From positions 2,158,001-2,222,000 of the forward strand of contig NZ_CP041402.1 of NCBI RefSeq assembly GCF_007018905.1: a stretch of DNA of 64,000 nt. The letters run 5' to 3'. This stretch comes from Tardiphaga sp. vice304 (GTDB lineage Bacteria > Pseudomonadota > Alphaproteobacteria > Rhizobiales > Xanthobacteraceae). Below are positions 56,064 through 64,000 of the stretch, one piece after another (position 1 is the first letter of the stretch; every line of letters begins with the position of its first letter). The notes under the pieces are model-generated. The model worked only from the letters and a program-made list of their open reading frames with translations. It ran no database searches and was not told the origin of the DNA. Both the position numbers and the translations under genes were made by a program.

Positions 56064-57311
56064 ATGGCCGGACCGCGCGACCAGGCTGCACGACTTCGTC
56101 CCGAGCCGGATGCTGCCTCCAACGCGCCCGTGCACGTCGTGTCGGCTTCCGCCGAGGCGTATGCGTCGCCGGATGACGCCGCGCGCGGTCCCGCAGATTT
56201 TCCCGCTGCCGAGCGCGCCCCGGAAGCGCCTGCCGCGCAAGTCCATCCGGCGGCAGCGCCGAAGTCCGGCAAGAAGAAATTCATCCTGCTCGGCGTCGGT
56301 GGCCTGCTGGCGGTCGCCGCGGTGGTCTGGGGCATCAATTATTATCTGGTCGGCCGCTTTATCGTATCGACCGATGACGCCTATGTCCGCGCCAACAATT
56401 CCACAATGGGGGCCCGCGTCGCCGGCCACATCGCCAGCATCGTGCCGGGTGACAATACCCGCGTGAAAGCCGGCGACGTGCTGTTCAAGATCGACGACGG
56501 CGACTATCGCATCGCGGTCGAGGCCGCGCGCCGCAAGATCGCCACCCAGCAGGCCACCGTCGAGCGGATCGGGCGTCAGGTGATCGCGATGCAGAGTTCG
56601 GTCGAGCAGGCCAATGCGCAGCTTGTTTCGGCGGAAGCGATGTCGAAGCGTTCGCAACTCGATTTCGAGCGTCAGGATGCGCTGAGCACCCGCGGCTTTG
56701 CATCGAAAGCAATCTTCGAGACCTCGCAGGCCTCGCGCGACCAGAGCGCCGCCTCGGTGCAGGCGGCGAAGGCCGCCGTCGATGCTGCGCGTGACAATGT
56801 CGAAGTCACCAAGGCGCAGCAGGCCGAGGCGCGCGCACAGCTTGCCGAATTGCAGAGCTCGCTCGACAAGGCCGAGCGCGACCTCGCCTTCACCGAGGTC
56901 AAGGCGCCGGTCGAGGGCATCTTCGCCAACCGCCTCGTTAACACCGGCGATTTCGTTGCCGTGGGTCAGCGGCTCGCCAATGTGGTGCCGCTCGACAACG
57001 TCTTCATCGACGCCAATTTCAAGGAGACGCAGCTGCGCCGCCTGAAGCCCGGCCAGCCGGTCTCGATCGAGCTCGACGCCGATTCCAGCCGCGCCATCGA
57101 AGGCACCGTCGAGAGCCTCGCGCCGGCCGCGGGCTCGGTGTTCACGCTGCTGCCGCCGGACAACGCCACCGGCAATTTCACCAAGATCGTGCAGCGCGTC
57201 CCGGTCCGCCTCAAGGTGCCGGCTGACGTCGCCCGCGAAAACCTGCTGCGTGCCGGCATGTCGGTCTACGTCCGCATCAATACCAAGCCCGGCGCCGAAG
57301 CGGTGAAGTAG
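56064..57311 (+). CDS. HlyD/EmrA-family membrane fusion protein
   Basis: The product has 415 residues. A soluble, disordered N-terminus (about 70 residues) is followed by one membrane segment (ILLGVGGLLAVAAVVWGINYYL), the biotinyl-lipoyl-like domain (TDDAYVRANNSTMGARVAGHI), a long coiled-coil hairpin (residues ~140-280) and a beta-barrel with FTEVKAPVEGIFANRLV. AGGAGG precedes the ATG. It links the inner-membrane EmrB-type pump encoded next with an outer-membrane channel. Confidence 0.93.
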   Translation: MAGPRDQAARLRPEPDAASNAPVHVVSASAEAYASPDDAARGPADFPAAERAPEAPAAQVHPAAAPKSGKKKFILLGVGGLLAVAAVVWGINYYLVGRFIVSTDDAYVRANNSTMGARVAGHIASIVPGDNTRVKAGDVLFKIDDGDYRIAVEAARRKIATQQATVERIGRQVIAMQSSVEQANAQLVSAEAMSKRSQLDFERQDALSTRGFASKAIFETSQASRDQSAASVQAAKAAVDAARDNVEVTKAQQAEARAQLAELQSSLDKAERDLAFTEVKAPVEGIFANRLVNTGDFVAVGQRLANVVPLDNVFIDANFKETQLRRLKPGQPVSIELDADSSRAIEGTVESLAPAAGSVFTLLPPDNATGNFTKIVQRVPVRLKVPADVARENLLRAGMSVYVRINTKPGAEAVK

Positions 57312-57354
57312 CAACTCGACTTTTTGTAGATTACGTCGGGATGGCAGTGGTTTT

Positions 57355-57502
57355 CACCTCTCCCCGTTGGGGAGAGGTCGTCCGGCGAAGCGCAGCGTAG
57401 CCGGGCGGGTGAGGGGGCCGAGCGCCATCGATCAGCCGGCGTCCCCTCACCCGACGCCTTCGCTGCGCTCAGGCATCGACCTCTCCCCAACGGGGAGAGG
57501 TG
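57355..57502. repeat. long palindromic repeat with hairpin ends
   Basis: A 24-base sequence beginning CACCTCTCCCCGTTGGGG (57355-57378) is repeated in inverted form at 57479-57502; each end is itself a hairpin. The inside holds further mirrored parts (GGGTGAGGGG with CCCCTCACCC). It sits between the pump genes. Its CCTCTCCCC core also occurs at 1931-1969. Confidence 0.8.
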
Positions 57503-57547
57503 TCAGAGCATCGCTGAAAGTGACGAGTTATTGTAGTCAGGACCACC

Positions 57548-59131
57548 ATGGCCGCCTCCACCACCGCGACGCCTGGCGCCATTCCCGGCGCGGCCGCATC
57601 CGACAGGATCCCGCCGAAGCGGCTGATCGCGTTTTTGATCATGGTGTTCGGCATGTTCATGTCGATCCTGGACATCCAGATCGTCTCGGCCTCGCTGTCG
57701 GAAATCCAGGCCGGCCTGTCGGCGTCGTCCAGCGAAGTGTCGTGGGTGCAGACCGCCTATCTGATCGCCGAAGTGATCGCGATCCCGCTGTCCGGCTTTC
57801 TTTCGCGCGCCTTGGGCACGCGGATGCTGTTTGCGATTTCGGCCGCCGGCTTCACCTTTGCATCCCTGATGTGCGGCTTCGCCTCGTCGATCGAGCAGAT
57901 GATCATATGGCGCGCGATCCAGGGCTTTCTCGGCGCCGGCATGATCCCGACGGTGTTCGCCTCCGCCTATGCCGTGTTCCCGCGCTCGAAGTTTCATATC
58001 GTGGCGCCGATCATCGGGCTGGTGGCGACATTGGCGCCGACCGTCGGCCCCACGGTGGGCGGCTACATTACCGACTTGATGTCGTGGCACTGGCTGTTCT
58101 TCGTCAACGTCGTGCCCGGCATCGGGATCACCGTGGGCGTTCTGGCACTGGTCGATTTCGACAAGCCCGATCTGGCGCTGCTCGACCATTTCGACTGGTG
58201 GGGTCTGGGCTTCATGGCGGGCTTTCTCGGCACGCTGGAATATGTGCTGGAAGAGGGCCCGCGCAATGACTGGTTCGGCGACACCTCGATCCTGATCTGC
58301 GCGGTGATCTGCGTCGTGACCTGCGTGCTGTTCTTCTGGCGGGTTCTGACGGCGCACGAACCGATCGTCGATATCCGCGCTTTCAGCGATCGCAATTTCG
58401 CGCTCGGCTCGCTGTTCTCGTTCTGCATCGGCATCGGCCTGTACGGCCTGACCTATATTTATCCGCGCTACCTTGCCGAAGTGCGCGGTTACAGCGCGTT
58501 GATGATCGGCGAGACGATGTTCGTGTCAGGCATTTCGATGTTCGTGATGGCGCCGATCGTCGGCCGGCTGATGACCAAGGTCGATCTGCGCTACCTGATC
58601 GCGCTCGGCCTCGTGCTATTTGCGGCCGGTACCTGGCAGATGACATGGGTCACCCGCGACTATGATTTCTACGAATTGCTGGTGCCGCAGATCCTGCGCG
58701 GCATGGGCATGATGCTGGCGATGGTGCCGGTCAACAACATTGCGCTCGGCACGCTGGCGCCGGACCGGCTGAAGAATGCCTCGGGCCTGTTCAACCTGAC
58801 GCGCAATCTCGGCGGCGCGCTGGGTCTGGCGCTCATCAACACCGCGCTCGACCACCGCACCGATTTCCACATCTCGCGGCTGCACGACAAGGTGACCTGG
58901 GGCAACGCCATGGCGGTCGAGACGCTGAATAATTTCACGCAGAAATTCCAGGGGCTGGGCGACGCGCCCCTCATGGCACTGAAGCAGCTCAACCAGATCG
59001 TTCACCGCCAGGCCACGGTGATGGGCTTTGGCGATTCGTTCTTCCTGCTGTCGTGCTTCTATATCGGCCTCAGTTTCATGGTGCTGTTGCTCAACAAGCC
59101 GAAGAACGCGGCGACCGGCGACGCGCATTGA
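57548..59131 (+). CDS. DHA2-family MFS efflux transporter, EmrB type
   Basis: The product has 527 residues with 14 membrane segments, the DHA2 (EmrB/QacA) layout. Conserved blocks include LDIQIVSASLSEIQAGLSASSSEVSWVQTAYLIAEVIAIPLSGFLSRALG in pieces (motif around residue 45-95) and GLGAGMIPT. It pumps hydrophobic compounds out with the EmrA-like partner. The palindromic repeat between the two genes may reduce read-through. Its promoter is thought to lie before the EmrA gene. Confidence 0.94.
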   Translation: MAASTTATPGAIPGAAASDRIPPKRLIAFLIMVFGMFMSILDIQIVSASLSEIQAGLSASSSEVSWVQTAYLIAEVIAIPLSGFLSRALGTRMLFAISAAGFTFASLMCGFASSIEQMIIWRAIQGFLGAGMIPTVFASAYAVFPRSKFHIVAPIIGLVATLAPTVGPTVGGYITDLMSWHWLFFVNVVPGIGITVGVLALVDFDKPDLALLDHFDWWGLGFMAGFLGTLEYVLEEGPRNDWFGDTSILICAVICVVTCVLFFWRVLTAHEPIVDIRAFSDRNFALGSLFSFCIGIGLYGLTYIYPRYLAEVRGYSALMIGETMFVSGISMFVMAPIVGRLMTKVDLRYLIALGLVLFAAGTWQMTWVTRDYDFYELLVPQILRGMGMMLAMVPVNNIALGTLAPDRLKNASGLFNLTRNLGGALGLALINTALDHRTDFHISRLHDKVTWGNAMAVETLNNFTQKFQGLGDAPLMALKQLNQIVHRQATVMGFGDSFFLLSCFYIGLSFMVLLLNKPKNAATGDAH

Positions 59132-59140
59132 TTGCGCGCG

Positions 59141-59192
59141 TCATTCCGGGACGCGAGGGCGAAGCCCGAGCGAACCCGGAATCCCGGAATGA
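59141..59192. repeat. palindromic repeat, TCATTCCGG family
   Basis: TCATTCCGGGAC at 59141 and TCCCGGAATGA at 59182-59192 form the arms of a short copy (52 bases) of the family also found at 12501, 24771 and 52757. Confidence 0.75.
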
Positions 59193-59208
59193 CAGCATTT
59201 AAACTGGC

Positions 59209-59239
59209 GAGGGGCCCGGCGTTGTACACCGGACCCCTC
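59209..59239 (-). terminator. hairpin downstream of RNase P RNA
   Basis: GAGGGGCCCGG at 59209-59219 pairs with CCGGACCCCTC at 59229-59239 (one G-U pair in the RNA). It follows the 3' end of the RNase P RNA on the minus strand. The T run is weak. Confidence 0.5.
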
Positions 59240-59253
59240 GTTGTCGCGAAAAA

Positions 59254-59695
59254 GTATCAGCCGGCCTGTAAGCCGGGTTTTGTAGGGCACCGTCCGGTTG
59301 CCCGAACGATACGTGACGGCCATTCCTCTGGGACCCCGTTTGCACGGGGCCTCAAGCAACCTACCCGGACAGCGAGCAAGACATCGCCCTGAAGTGTTAT
59401 CGCCGGGGCTTTCGCCCGGGCGAACTGACTGCGTTGCCGTCCCTATTCGGTTTTGCTCCCGGTGTGGTTTGCCATGCCGTCTCCGTTGCCGGAGACGCGG
59501 TGCGCTCTTACCGCACCTTTTCACCCTTACTCGCCTCGCCCTTGCGGGTTACGGAAAGCGGTTCGTTCTCTGTGGCACTTTCCCTGGGGTCGCCCCCGCC
59601 GGCCGTTAGCCGGCACCGTATGTCGATGGAGCCCGGACTTTCCTCTCCCGCAGCCTTTCGACCGTAGCGGGAGCGGCCGTCCAGCCGACTGATGC
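59254..59695 (-). ncRNA. rnpB: RNase P RNA (type A)
   Basis: The minus strand has the conserved CR-I block GAGAGGAAAGTCCGGGCTCC at about 59632-59651, followed by the AGACCGG-like P5-P7 region and, near the 3' end, TACAGGCCGGCTGATAC (59254-59270) that pairs with the 5' part (GCATCAGTCGGCTGG, 59681-59695) to close helix P1. Length of about 440 bases and G+C-rich P12 hairpins fit alphaproteobacterial RNase P RNA, the ribozyme that trims tRNA 5' ends. The exact ends are approximate. Confidence 0.95.
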
Positions 59696-59724
59696 GCAAG
59701 CCATGGGGGCTGCGGGGGCCGCCG

Positions 59725-60555
59725 TCAAGCCGGCAGGCTGCCGAGCAGCGCCTGCAGCGTGGTCAGCGTCGAATGGTCGGTGATGCCGTCGACCCGCTCG
59801 GGGCGGAAGTGGCGCTGGAACGCGGTGACCACTTCCATCGTCGCGGTGTCGTACTGGCTGCTCAGTTCGATGCCGTAGCCGTAGCGCGCCAGCGCCTGCT
59901 GCAGCGCCAGCACGCGCTCGCCCTCGGCGCCGAGCCTGATGGTTTCGCCCGGTGTGATCGGGGCGGGGCGGACCCAGTGGCCGACGCCGGAATTGGCCAG
60001 CGAATGCCACGGGAATTTCTCGCCGGGATCCTTCTTGCGGGCCGGCGAGACGTCGGAATGGCCGAGCACGCGGTGCGCCGGGATCTCTTGACGCAGCAGG
60101 ATGCCGCGGCACAGCGCCGTCACGGCGGCGATCTGGCGGGGCGGATAGTCCGGGTAGCCCCAGTCATGGCCGCGGTTGATGATCTCGATCCCGATCGACA
60201 GCGAATTGATGTCGGTCTGGCCTGCCCAGAAGCCGAGCCCAGCATGCCAGGCGCGTTTGGACTCCGGCACCGTCTGCACGACGCGGCCGTCTTCCAGCAC
60301 GATGTAATGCGCCGATACGTCGGTGCCCGGCGTGCACAGCCGGTTGATGGCCCCTTCGGCGTCGGGCATCCCGGTGTAATGCAGCACGATCATGTCCGGC
60401 ACCAGGCCGTCGTTACGCTCGCCGAAATTCGCCGACGGGATGATGTCGGAGACGACCGAGGAGTCCGGATTGAACAGCGGGACATCCGCCGCCCCCTTCG
60501 GCAGCGGCAGGACGCGGCGCCGCACGTCGGGAGGGGTAAACGAACCGGAAGACAT
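59725..60555 (-). CDS. N-acetylmuramoyl-L-alanine amidase, AmpD-like
   Basis: The product has 276 residues. An amidase_2 domain (residues about 25-195) has the zinc ligands in IVLHYTG (His) and in GHSDVSPARKKDPGE (His/Asp), and a C-terminal peptidoglycan-binding domain (LGAEGERVLALQQALARYGYGIEL) follows. It cleaves the lactyl-L-Ala amide bond of (anhydro)muropeptides. There is no signal peptide, so it is AmpD-like and cytoplasmic, or exported by another route. The start at 60555 was chosen because upstream codons are not conserved-looking. Confidence 0.93.
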   Translation of the reverse strand: MSSGSFTPPDVRRRVLPLPKGAADVPLFNPDSSVVSDIIPSANFGERNDGLVPDMIVLHYTGMPDAEGAINRLCTPGTDVSAHYIVLEDGRVVQTVPESKRAWHAGLGFWAGQTDINSLSIGIEIINRGHDWGYPDYPPRQIAAVTALCRGILLRQEIPAHRVLGHSDVSPARKKDPGEKFPWHSLANSGVGHWVRPAPITPGETIRLGAEGERVLALQQALARYGYGIELSSQYDTATMEVVTAFQRHFRPERVDGITDHSTLTTLQALLGSLPA

Positions 60556-61041
60556 GGCGGCACTCGAACTTTGAGAGAGACGCAGCACGGTGGTCGACGC
60601 TGCTCCGCGCACTATCCCGGCCCGCGCGCCGCCGTGCAACGGTTGGGTGACACCTGTCCAGCGTTTTCGAGCCGTGTGAACGCCTGCGCATCAGATGGCA
60701 ATGGAACCTAAGCCGGTACCAAATGCCTCAATTGTGTACCCGCCCATCAACCCTTTCTTAACGCTAAACGCCGTTACTGAGGGGTGAAAAGCCGGCCCCT
60801 GGGGTCGGTCGAAGTCCTCTTTGACGTCCCCGGCGTGGCCCATTTTCAGCATCCATGCGGAACAGCGGAACTGCGTGCGGCTCTCGCGGGCGCGTCGAAA
60901 GGGACCGGGTATTGCGCAATGCTGCGGTCTTTCGAACGGAAGGGCCGGGCGGCGTGCCGACAGTTGAGGCGACATGGGCCACTCGGTGTCCGGTTTGACA
61001 TTGCGCCTCCGGGCGACGCCGCTCCGCTTCGGAGCGGGCGC
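60556..61041. other. leader region of the rsmH-ftsL-ftsI cluster
   Basis: About 485 bases between the divergent amidase and rsmH. Many bacteria have mraZ just before rsmH; no mraZ-like gene is found here. A likely promoter lies in the A+T-richer part near 60720-60780. I see no clear repeated TGGGN MraZ boxes. The frame is open from 60784, but the upstream codons do not resemble RsmH. Confidence 0.5.
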
Positions 61042-62037
61042 ATGAGCACGCCTGAGGTCCGCCATATTCCGGTGCTCGGCCGCGAGGCCGTCGCGGCGTT
61101 GAACCCGCATGCCGGCGGCGTCTATGTCGATGCCACCTTCGGCGCAGGCGGCTATTCCCGCATGTTTCTCGAAACTCCCGGCACAAGGGTGATCGGCATC
61201 GACCGCGACCGCACCGCGGTCGCCGGCGGCTTCGACCTCGTCGAGCGTTCCGACGGCCGGCTGACGCTGGTCGAGGACCGCTTCTCGCATCTCGCCGACG
61301 TCTGTGCCGCGCAGGGCGACGCGCTGGTCGACGGCGTGGTGATGGATGTCGGCGTGTCGTCGATGCAGATCGACCAGTCCGAACGCGGCTTCTCGTTCCG
61401 TTTTGATGGCCCGCTGGACATGCGGATGGGCCATGACGGACCGACCGCGGCCGATGTCGTGGCCACCGCGTCGGAAGCCGATCTTGCGAACATCATCTAC
61501 ATTTTCGGCGAGGAGCGCTATTCCCGCGCCGTCGCCAAGGCCATCGTCGCTGCGCGTGCGGAAGCGCCGATCACGACCACGCATGAACTAGTGGCGATCA
61601 TCTCGAAAGTTGTCTGGGCCAAGCCCGGCGAGATCCATCCGGCGACGCGCACCTTCCAGGCACTGCGAATCTTCGTCAACGAGGAGCTCGACGAACTGCA
61701 CATCGCGCTAGCCGCGGCCGAGCGCGTGCTGAAGCCGGGCGGACGCCTGGCGGTCGTGTCGTTCCATTCGCTGGAAGACCGCATCGTCAAGAATTTCATG
61801 GTCGAGCGGAGCAAGACCGGCGGCGGCTCGCGGCATGTTCCGGAGGTTTCCCAGGATCGTCCGCGTTTCACGCTGGTCAACAAGCGCCCGATCATCGCCG
61901 GCGGCGAGGAAGTCAGCAACAATCCGCGCGCCCGTTCCGCCAAGCTGCGCGTGGCCGAGCGCACCGAGGCTCCGGCGCTCGAGGCCGGTCCGCTGCCGAA
62001 CTGGCCGTCGCTCGCTTCCGTGATGCGGGGAGGCTGA
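61042..62037 (+). CDS. rsmH: 16S rRNA (cytosine(1402)-N4)-methyltransferase RsmH
   Basis: The product has 331 residues. The SAM motif is [17 protein letters not shown] near residue 33, and the RsmH blocks [32 protein letters not shown] in pieces, [15 protein letters not shown] and [18 protein letters not shown] are present. It methylates the N4 of C1402 in 16S rRNA. GGAGCGGG lies before the ATG. It is the first gene of the division cluster, 2 bases before ftsL. Confidence 0.97.
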   Translation: MSTPEVRHIPVLGREAVAALNPHAGGVYVDATFGAGGYSRMFLETPGTRVIGIDRDRTAVAGGFDLVERSDGRLTLVEDRFSHLADVCAAQGDALVDGVVMDVGVSSMQIDQSERGFSFRFDGPLDMRMGHDGPTAADVVATASEADLANIIYIFGEERYSRAVAKAIVAARAEAPITTTHELVAIISKVVWAKPGEIHPATRTFQALRIFVNEELDELHIALAAAERVLKPGGRLAVVSFHSLEDRIVKNFMVERSKTGGGSRHVPEVSQDRPRFTLVNKRPIIAGGEEVSNNPRARSAKLRVAERTEAPALEAGPLPNWPSLASVMRGG

Positions 62038-62039
62038 TC

Positions 62040-62420
62040 ATGCGTATCCTGCATTTGCTGGTCATCGCCGTCCTCGTCTTCGCCGCGGCCTATGTCTACC
62101 GGATCAAGATGGAATCCACCGTGCGGACCGAGCGCGTGATGCGGCTGCATGCCGACATCCGCGAGCAGCGCGACGCCATCGCCTCCTTGCGTGCGGAATG
62201 GGCCAAGCTCGATGCGCCGATGCGGCTGCAGGGCCTCGCCGAGCGCCACCTCACCTTGAAGCCGATCACCGCGCAGCAGTTCGACGCGCTGAAGAACCTG
62301 CCGGATCGTCCGCCGAGCTTTGCCAGGCCGGGCGATCCCGATCCGATCGGCGCGATGATCAATACGATCGATCCGGATATCGTCACCGGTTCGCTGCCTG
62401 CGCCCGAGGATACGCCATGA
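62040..62420 (+). CDS. ftsL: cell division protein FtsL
   Basis: The product has 126 residues, with a short cytoplasmic start, one membrane segment (LLVIAVLVFAAAYVYRI) and a periplasmic coiled coil with leucine-zipper-like spacing (RLHADIREQRDAIASLRAEWAKLD in pieces). FtsL forms a complex with FtsB and FtsQ that activates septal synthesis. It overlaps ftsI by 4 bases (ATGA). Confidence 0.9.
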   Translation: MRILHLLVIAVLVFAAAYVYRIKMESTVRTERVMRLHADIREQRDAIASLRAEWAKLDAPMRLQGLAERHLTLKPITAQQFDALKNLPDRPPSFARPGDPDPIGAMINTIDPDIVTGSLPAPEDTP

Positions 62421-64000
62421 CCGCGCGCAATAGTGTGAAGCCGACCGAACCATGGCGGCAGCGGCTGATCCGCAGCCTGTTGTACGGGCGCAATGTCGAT
62501 CGCGCCGCCAAGGCGCGCGCCCGCGTCGGCCTGGCGATGGTCGCGTTCGGCGGCATCTACGGCATCATCGCCGTGCGCCTCGTGATGTTCCCGCTTGGCG
62601 GCGACGCCCATGCCGAGCGTCGCGCGACGAAAGATGCCATCGCCACCGCGCGGCCCGATATTGTCGATCGCAATGGCGCGGTGCTGGCCACCGACGTCAA
62701 ATCGCCGTCGCTGTTCTCCGAGCCGCGCCGCATCATCGACAAGGACGAGGCGGTCGAGCTGTTGACGGCGGCGCTGCCCGACCTCGACACCGCCGAAGTG
62801 CGTGAGCGCGTCTCCAGCCGCAAGGGTTTTGCCTGGTTGAAGCGCGAGATCACGCCGCAGCAGCAGCGCGACATCCATCGGCTGGGCATTCCCGGCATCG
62901 GCTTCCTGCGCGAGAACAAGCGCGTCTATCCGAGCGGTGCTGCGGTCTCTCACGTCATCGGCCTCGTCAACATCGACAATCAGGGGATTGCCGGTATCGA
63001 GAAGTGGCTCGACACTAACGGTCTCGCCGATCTGCACCAGGCGGGCTTCGCCTCCGACCGGCTGCAGAAGCCGGTCGAACTCTCGATCGACCTGCGCGTC
63101 GAACACGCGCTGCGCGACGAGCTGATGAAGGCGAAAGAGAAATACAAGGCCAAGGCGGCGTCCGGCCTGATCTCCAACGTCAGGACCGGCGAGATAGTGG
63201 CGATGGTGTCGCTGCCGGATTTCGACCCGAACAACCCGAAGGAAGCGCACGATCCCGATCGCATCAACCGGCTTACCACCGGCGTCTACGAGATGGGCTC
63301 GACCTTCAAGACGCTGACGCTGGCGATGGCGCTGGATTCCGGCAAGGCCAATCTCAACACCATGTATGACGCGCGCGCGCCGCTCGCCTACGGCAAGTTC
63401 AAGATTCACGACAGCCATTCGCTCGGCAAGTTCATTTCATTGGCGGAAGTGTTCACCTACTCGTCCAACATCGGCGCCGCCCGCGTGGCGCTGGCGCAGG
63501 GCGTCGAGGCGCACAAGGCGTTCCTCAAGAAGGTCGGTCAGATGGACCGGCTGCGTACCGAACTGCCGGAAAGCGCGATGCCGATCGTTCCCAAACGCTG
63601 GGGCGAACTCAACACCGTCACGATCTCGTTCGGCCACGGCATCGCGGTGGCGCCGCTGCAGGCGGTGATGGGCATCAACGCGATGGTCAATGGCGGCTAT
63701 CTCATTCCGCCCACCTTCCTGAAGCGCACCGAGGAAGAAGCCCTCGCCATCGGCAAGCGCGTGGTCAAGAAGGACACCAGCGACAAGATCCGCTATCTGA
63801 TGCGCCTCAACGCCGAGGTTGGCACCGCGCGCCAGGCCGACCTGCTGTCGAAGGGTTTCTACATCGGCGGCAAGACCGGCACGTCGGAGAAGGTCGTCAA
63901 CGGCCGCTATTCCAAGAAGCAGGTGCTGAACTCGTTTACCGCGGTGCTGCCGATGGATAATCCGCAATACCAGGTGCTGGTGATGCTGGACGAACCGAAG
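62417..64000 (+). CDS. ftsI: septal peptidoglycan transpeptidase FtsI (PBP3), 3' truncated by window
   Basis: At least 528 residues are encoded up to the window edge. A basic N-terminus and one membrane segment (ARVGLAMVAFGGIYGIIAVRL in pieces) are followed by the PBP dimerisation domain and the transpeptidase domain. The active-site motifs are MGSTFKT (Ser-x-x-Lys), YSSN (SxN) and GGKTGTS (KTG), so the enzyme should be active. It makes crosslinks at the division septum and is the beta-lactam target of division. The start is ATG overlapping the ftsL stop. Confidence 0.97.
   Translation, partial: MTARNSVKPTEPWRQRLIRSLLYGRNVDRAAKARARVGLAMVAFGGIYGIIAVRLVMFPLGGDAHAERRATKDAIATARPDIVDRNGAVLATDVKSPSLFSEPRRIIDKDEAVELLTAALPDLDTAEVRERVSSRKGFAWLKREITPQQQRDIHRLGIPGIGFLRENKRVYPSGAAVSHVIGLVNIDNQGIAGIEKWLDTNGLADLHQAGFASDRLQKPVELSIDLRVEHALRDELMKAKEKYKAKAASGLISNVRTGEIVAMVSLPDFDPNNPKEAHDPDRINRLTTGVYEMGSTFKTLTLAMALDSGKANLNTMYDARAPLAYGKFKIHDSHSLGKFISLAEVFTYSSNIGAARVALAQGVEAHKAFLKKVGQMDRLRTELPESAMPIVPKRWGELNTVTISFGHGIAVAPLQAVMGINAMVNGGYLIPPTFLKRTEEEALAIGKRVVKKDTSDKIRYLMRLNAEVGTARQADLLSKGFYIGGKTGTSEKVVNGRYSKKQVLNSFTAVLPMDNPQYQVLVMLDEPK

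Noticed and set aside
59298..59692. Open frames inside the RNase P RNA region
   Set aside because: The conserved RNase P RNA core and the P1 pairing explain the region; the frames have no protein-like content.
60784..61041. 86-codon in-frame extension upstream of rsmH
   Set aside because: The extension does not resemble RsmH, and a good ribosome binding site precedes the ATG at 61042. RsmH from 61042 already has its normal length.

Overview
The window looks like chromosomal DNA of a high-G+C alphaproteobacterium of the Bradyrhizobium/Rhodopseudomonas/Nitrobacter group. The reasons are an Irr-type iron control element in front of bacterioferritin, paired YkuD L,D-transpeptidases, dispersed palindromic repeats typical of that group, a type A RNase P RNA, and the general style of the proteins. 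This placement is inferred from reading the proteins, not from a database search. No phage, CRISPR array or tRNA gene was found.

Layout. 1-4.9 kb: an SMP-30 family hydrolase, a GNAT acetyltransferase, and a minus-strand oxygenase operon (Rieske oxygenase, GntR regulator, 2Fe-2S reductase) with a candidate operator upstream. 5.0-8.9 kb: a DUF2019-DUF1963 gene cut in two by a complete IS21-family element (istA/istB) with a 6-bp target duplication. 8.9-9.5 kb: structured DNA without a supported gene. 9.5-13.5 kb: MoxR ATPase, YeaQ/YmgE protein, VWA (CoxE-like) protein, rhodanese and a 3-mercaptopyruvate sulfurtransferase. 13.5-20.7 kb: envelope and housekeeping genes, including an L,D-transpeptidase, a hydroxyacid dehydrogenase, EttA, trans-aconitate methyltransferase and a UPF0114 protein. 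20.7-26.9 kb: a BrnTA toxin-antitoxin pair, a lytic transglycosylase, two small glycine-zipper proteins, Bfd/Bfr iron storage under an Irr-type site, and small genes. 27.2-31.3 kb: an EAL phosphodiesterase, a collagen-like protein and a flavin monooxygenase.

31.4-37.7 kb is the accessory part: a probable nuclease toxin with an abutting immunity gene, a second orphan copy of the immunity gene, an IS110-family transposase with a structured 5' leader (bridge RNA candidate), and an A+T-rich stretch with a membrane protein. Related palindromic repeats sit on both sides of the IS110 segment.

37.7-42.5 kb is a thiOSGEC thiamin operon under one TPP riboswitch. 42.5-50.7 kb holds a lytic transglycosylase, a polytopic membrane protein, an OmpR/EnvZ-like two-component system, a PRC-barrel protein, a DUF4403 protein and a second L,D-transpeptidase. 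51-54 kb is an SsuABC-like ABC importer. 54-59.1 kb has an extensin-like lipoprotein and a TetR-controlled EmrAB-type efflux system. 59.2-59.7 kb encodes RNase P RNA. The window closes with an AmpD-like amidase and the start of the division/cell-wall cluster: rsmH, ftsL and ftsI, the last cut off by the window edge. Cell-envelope and peptidoglycan functions recur through the whole window.
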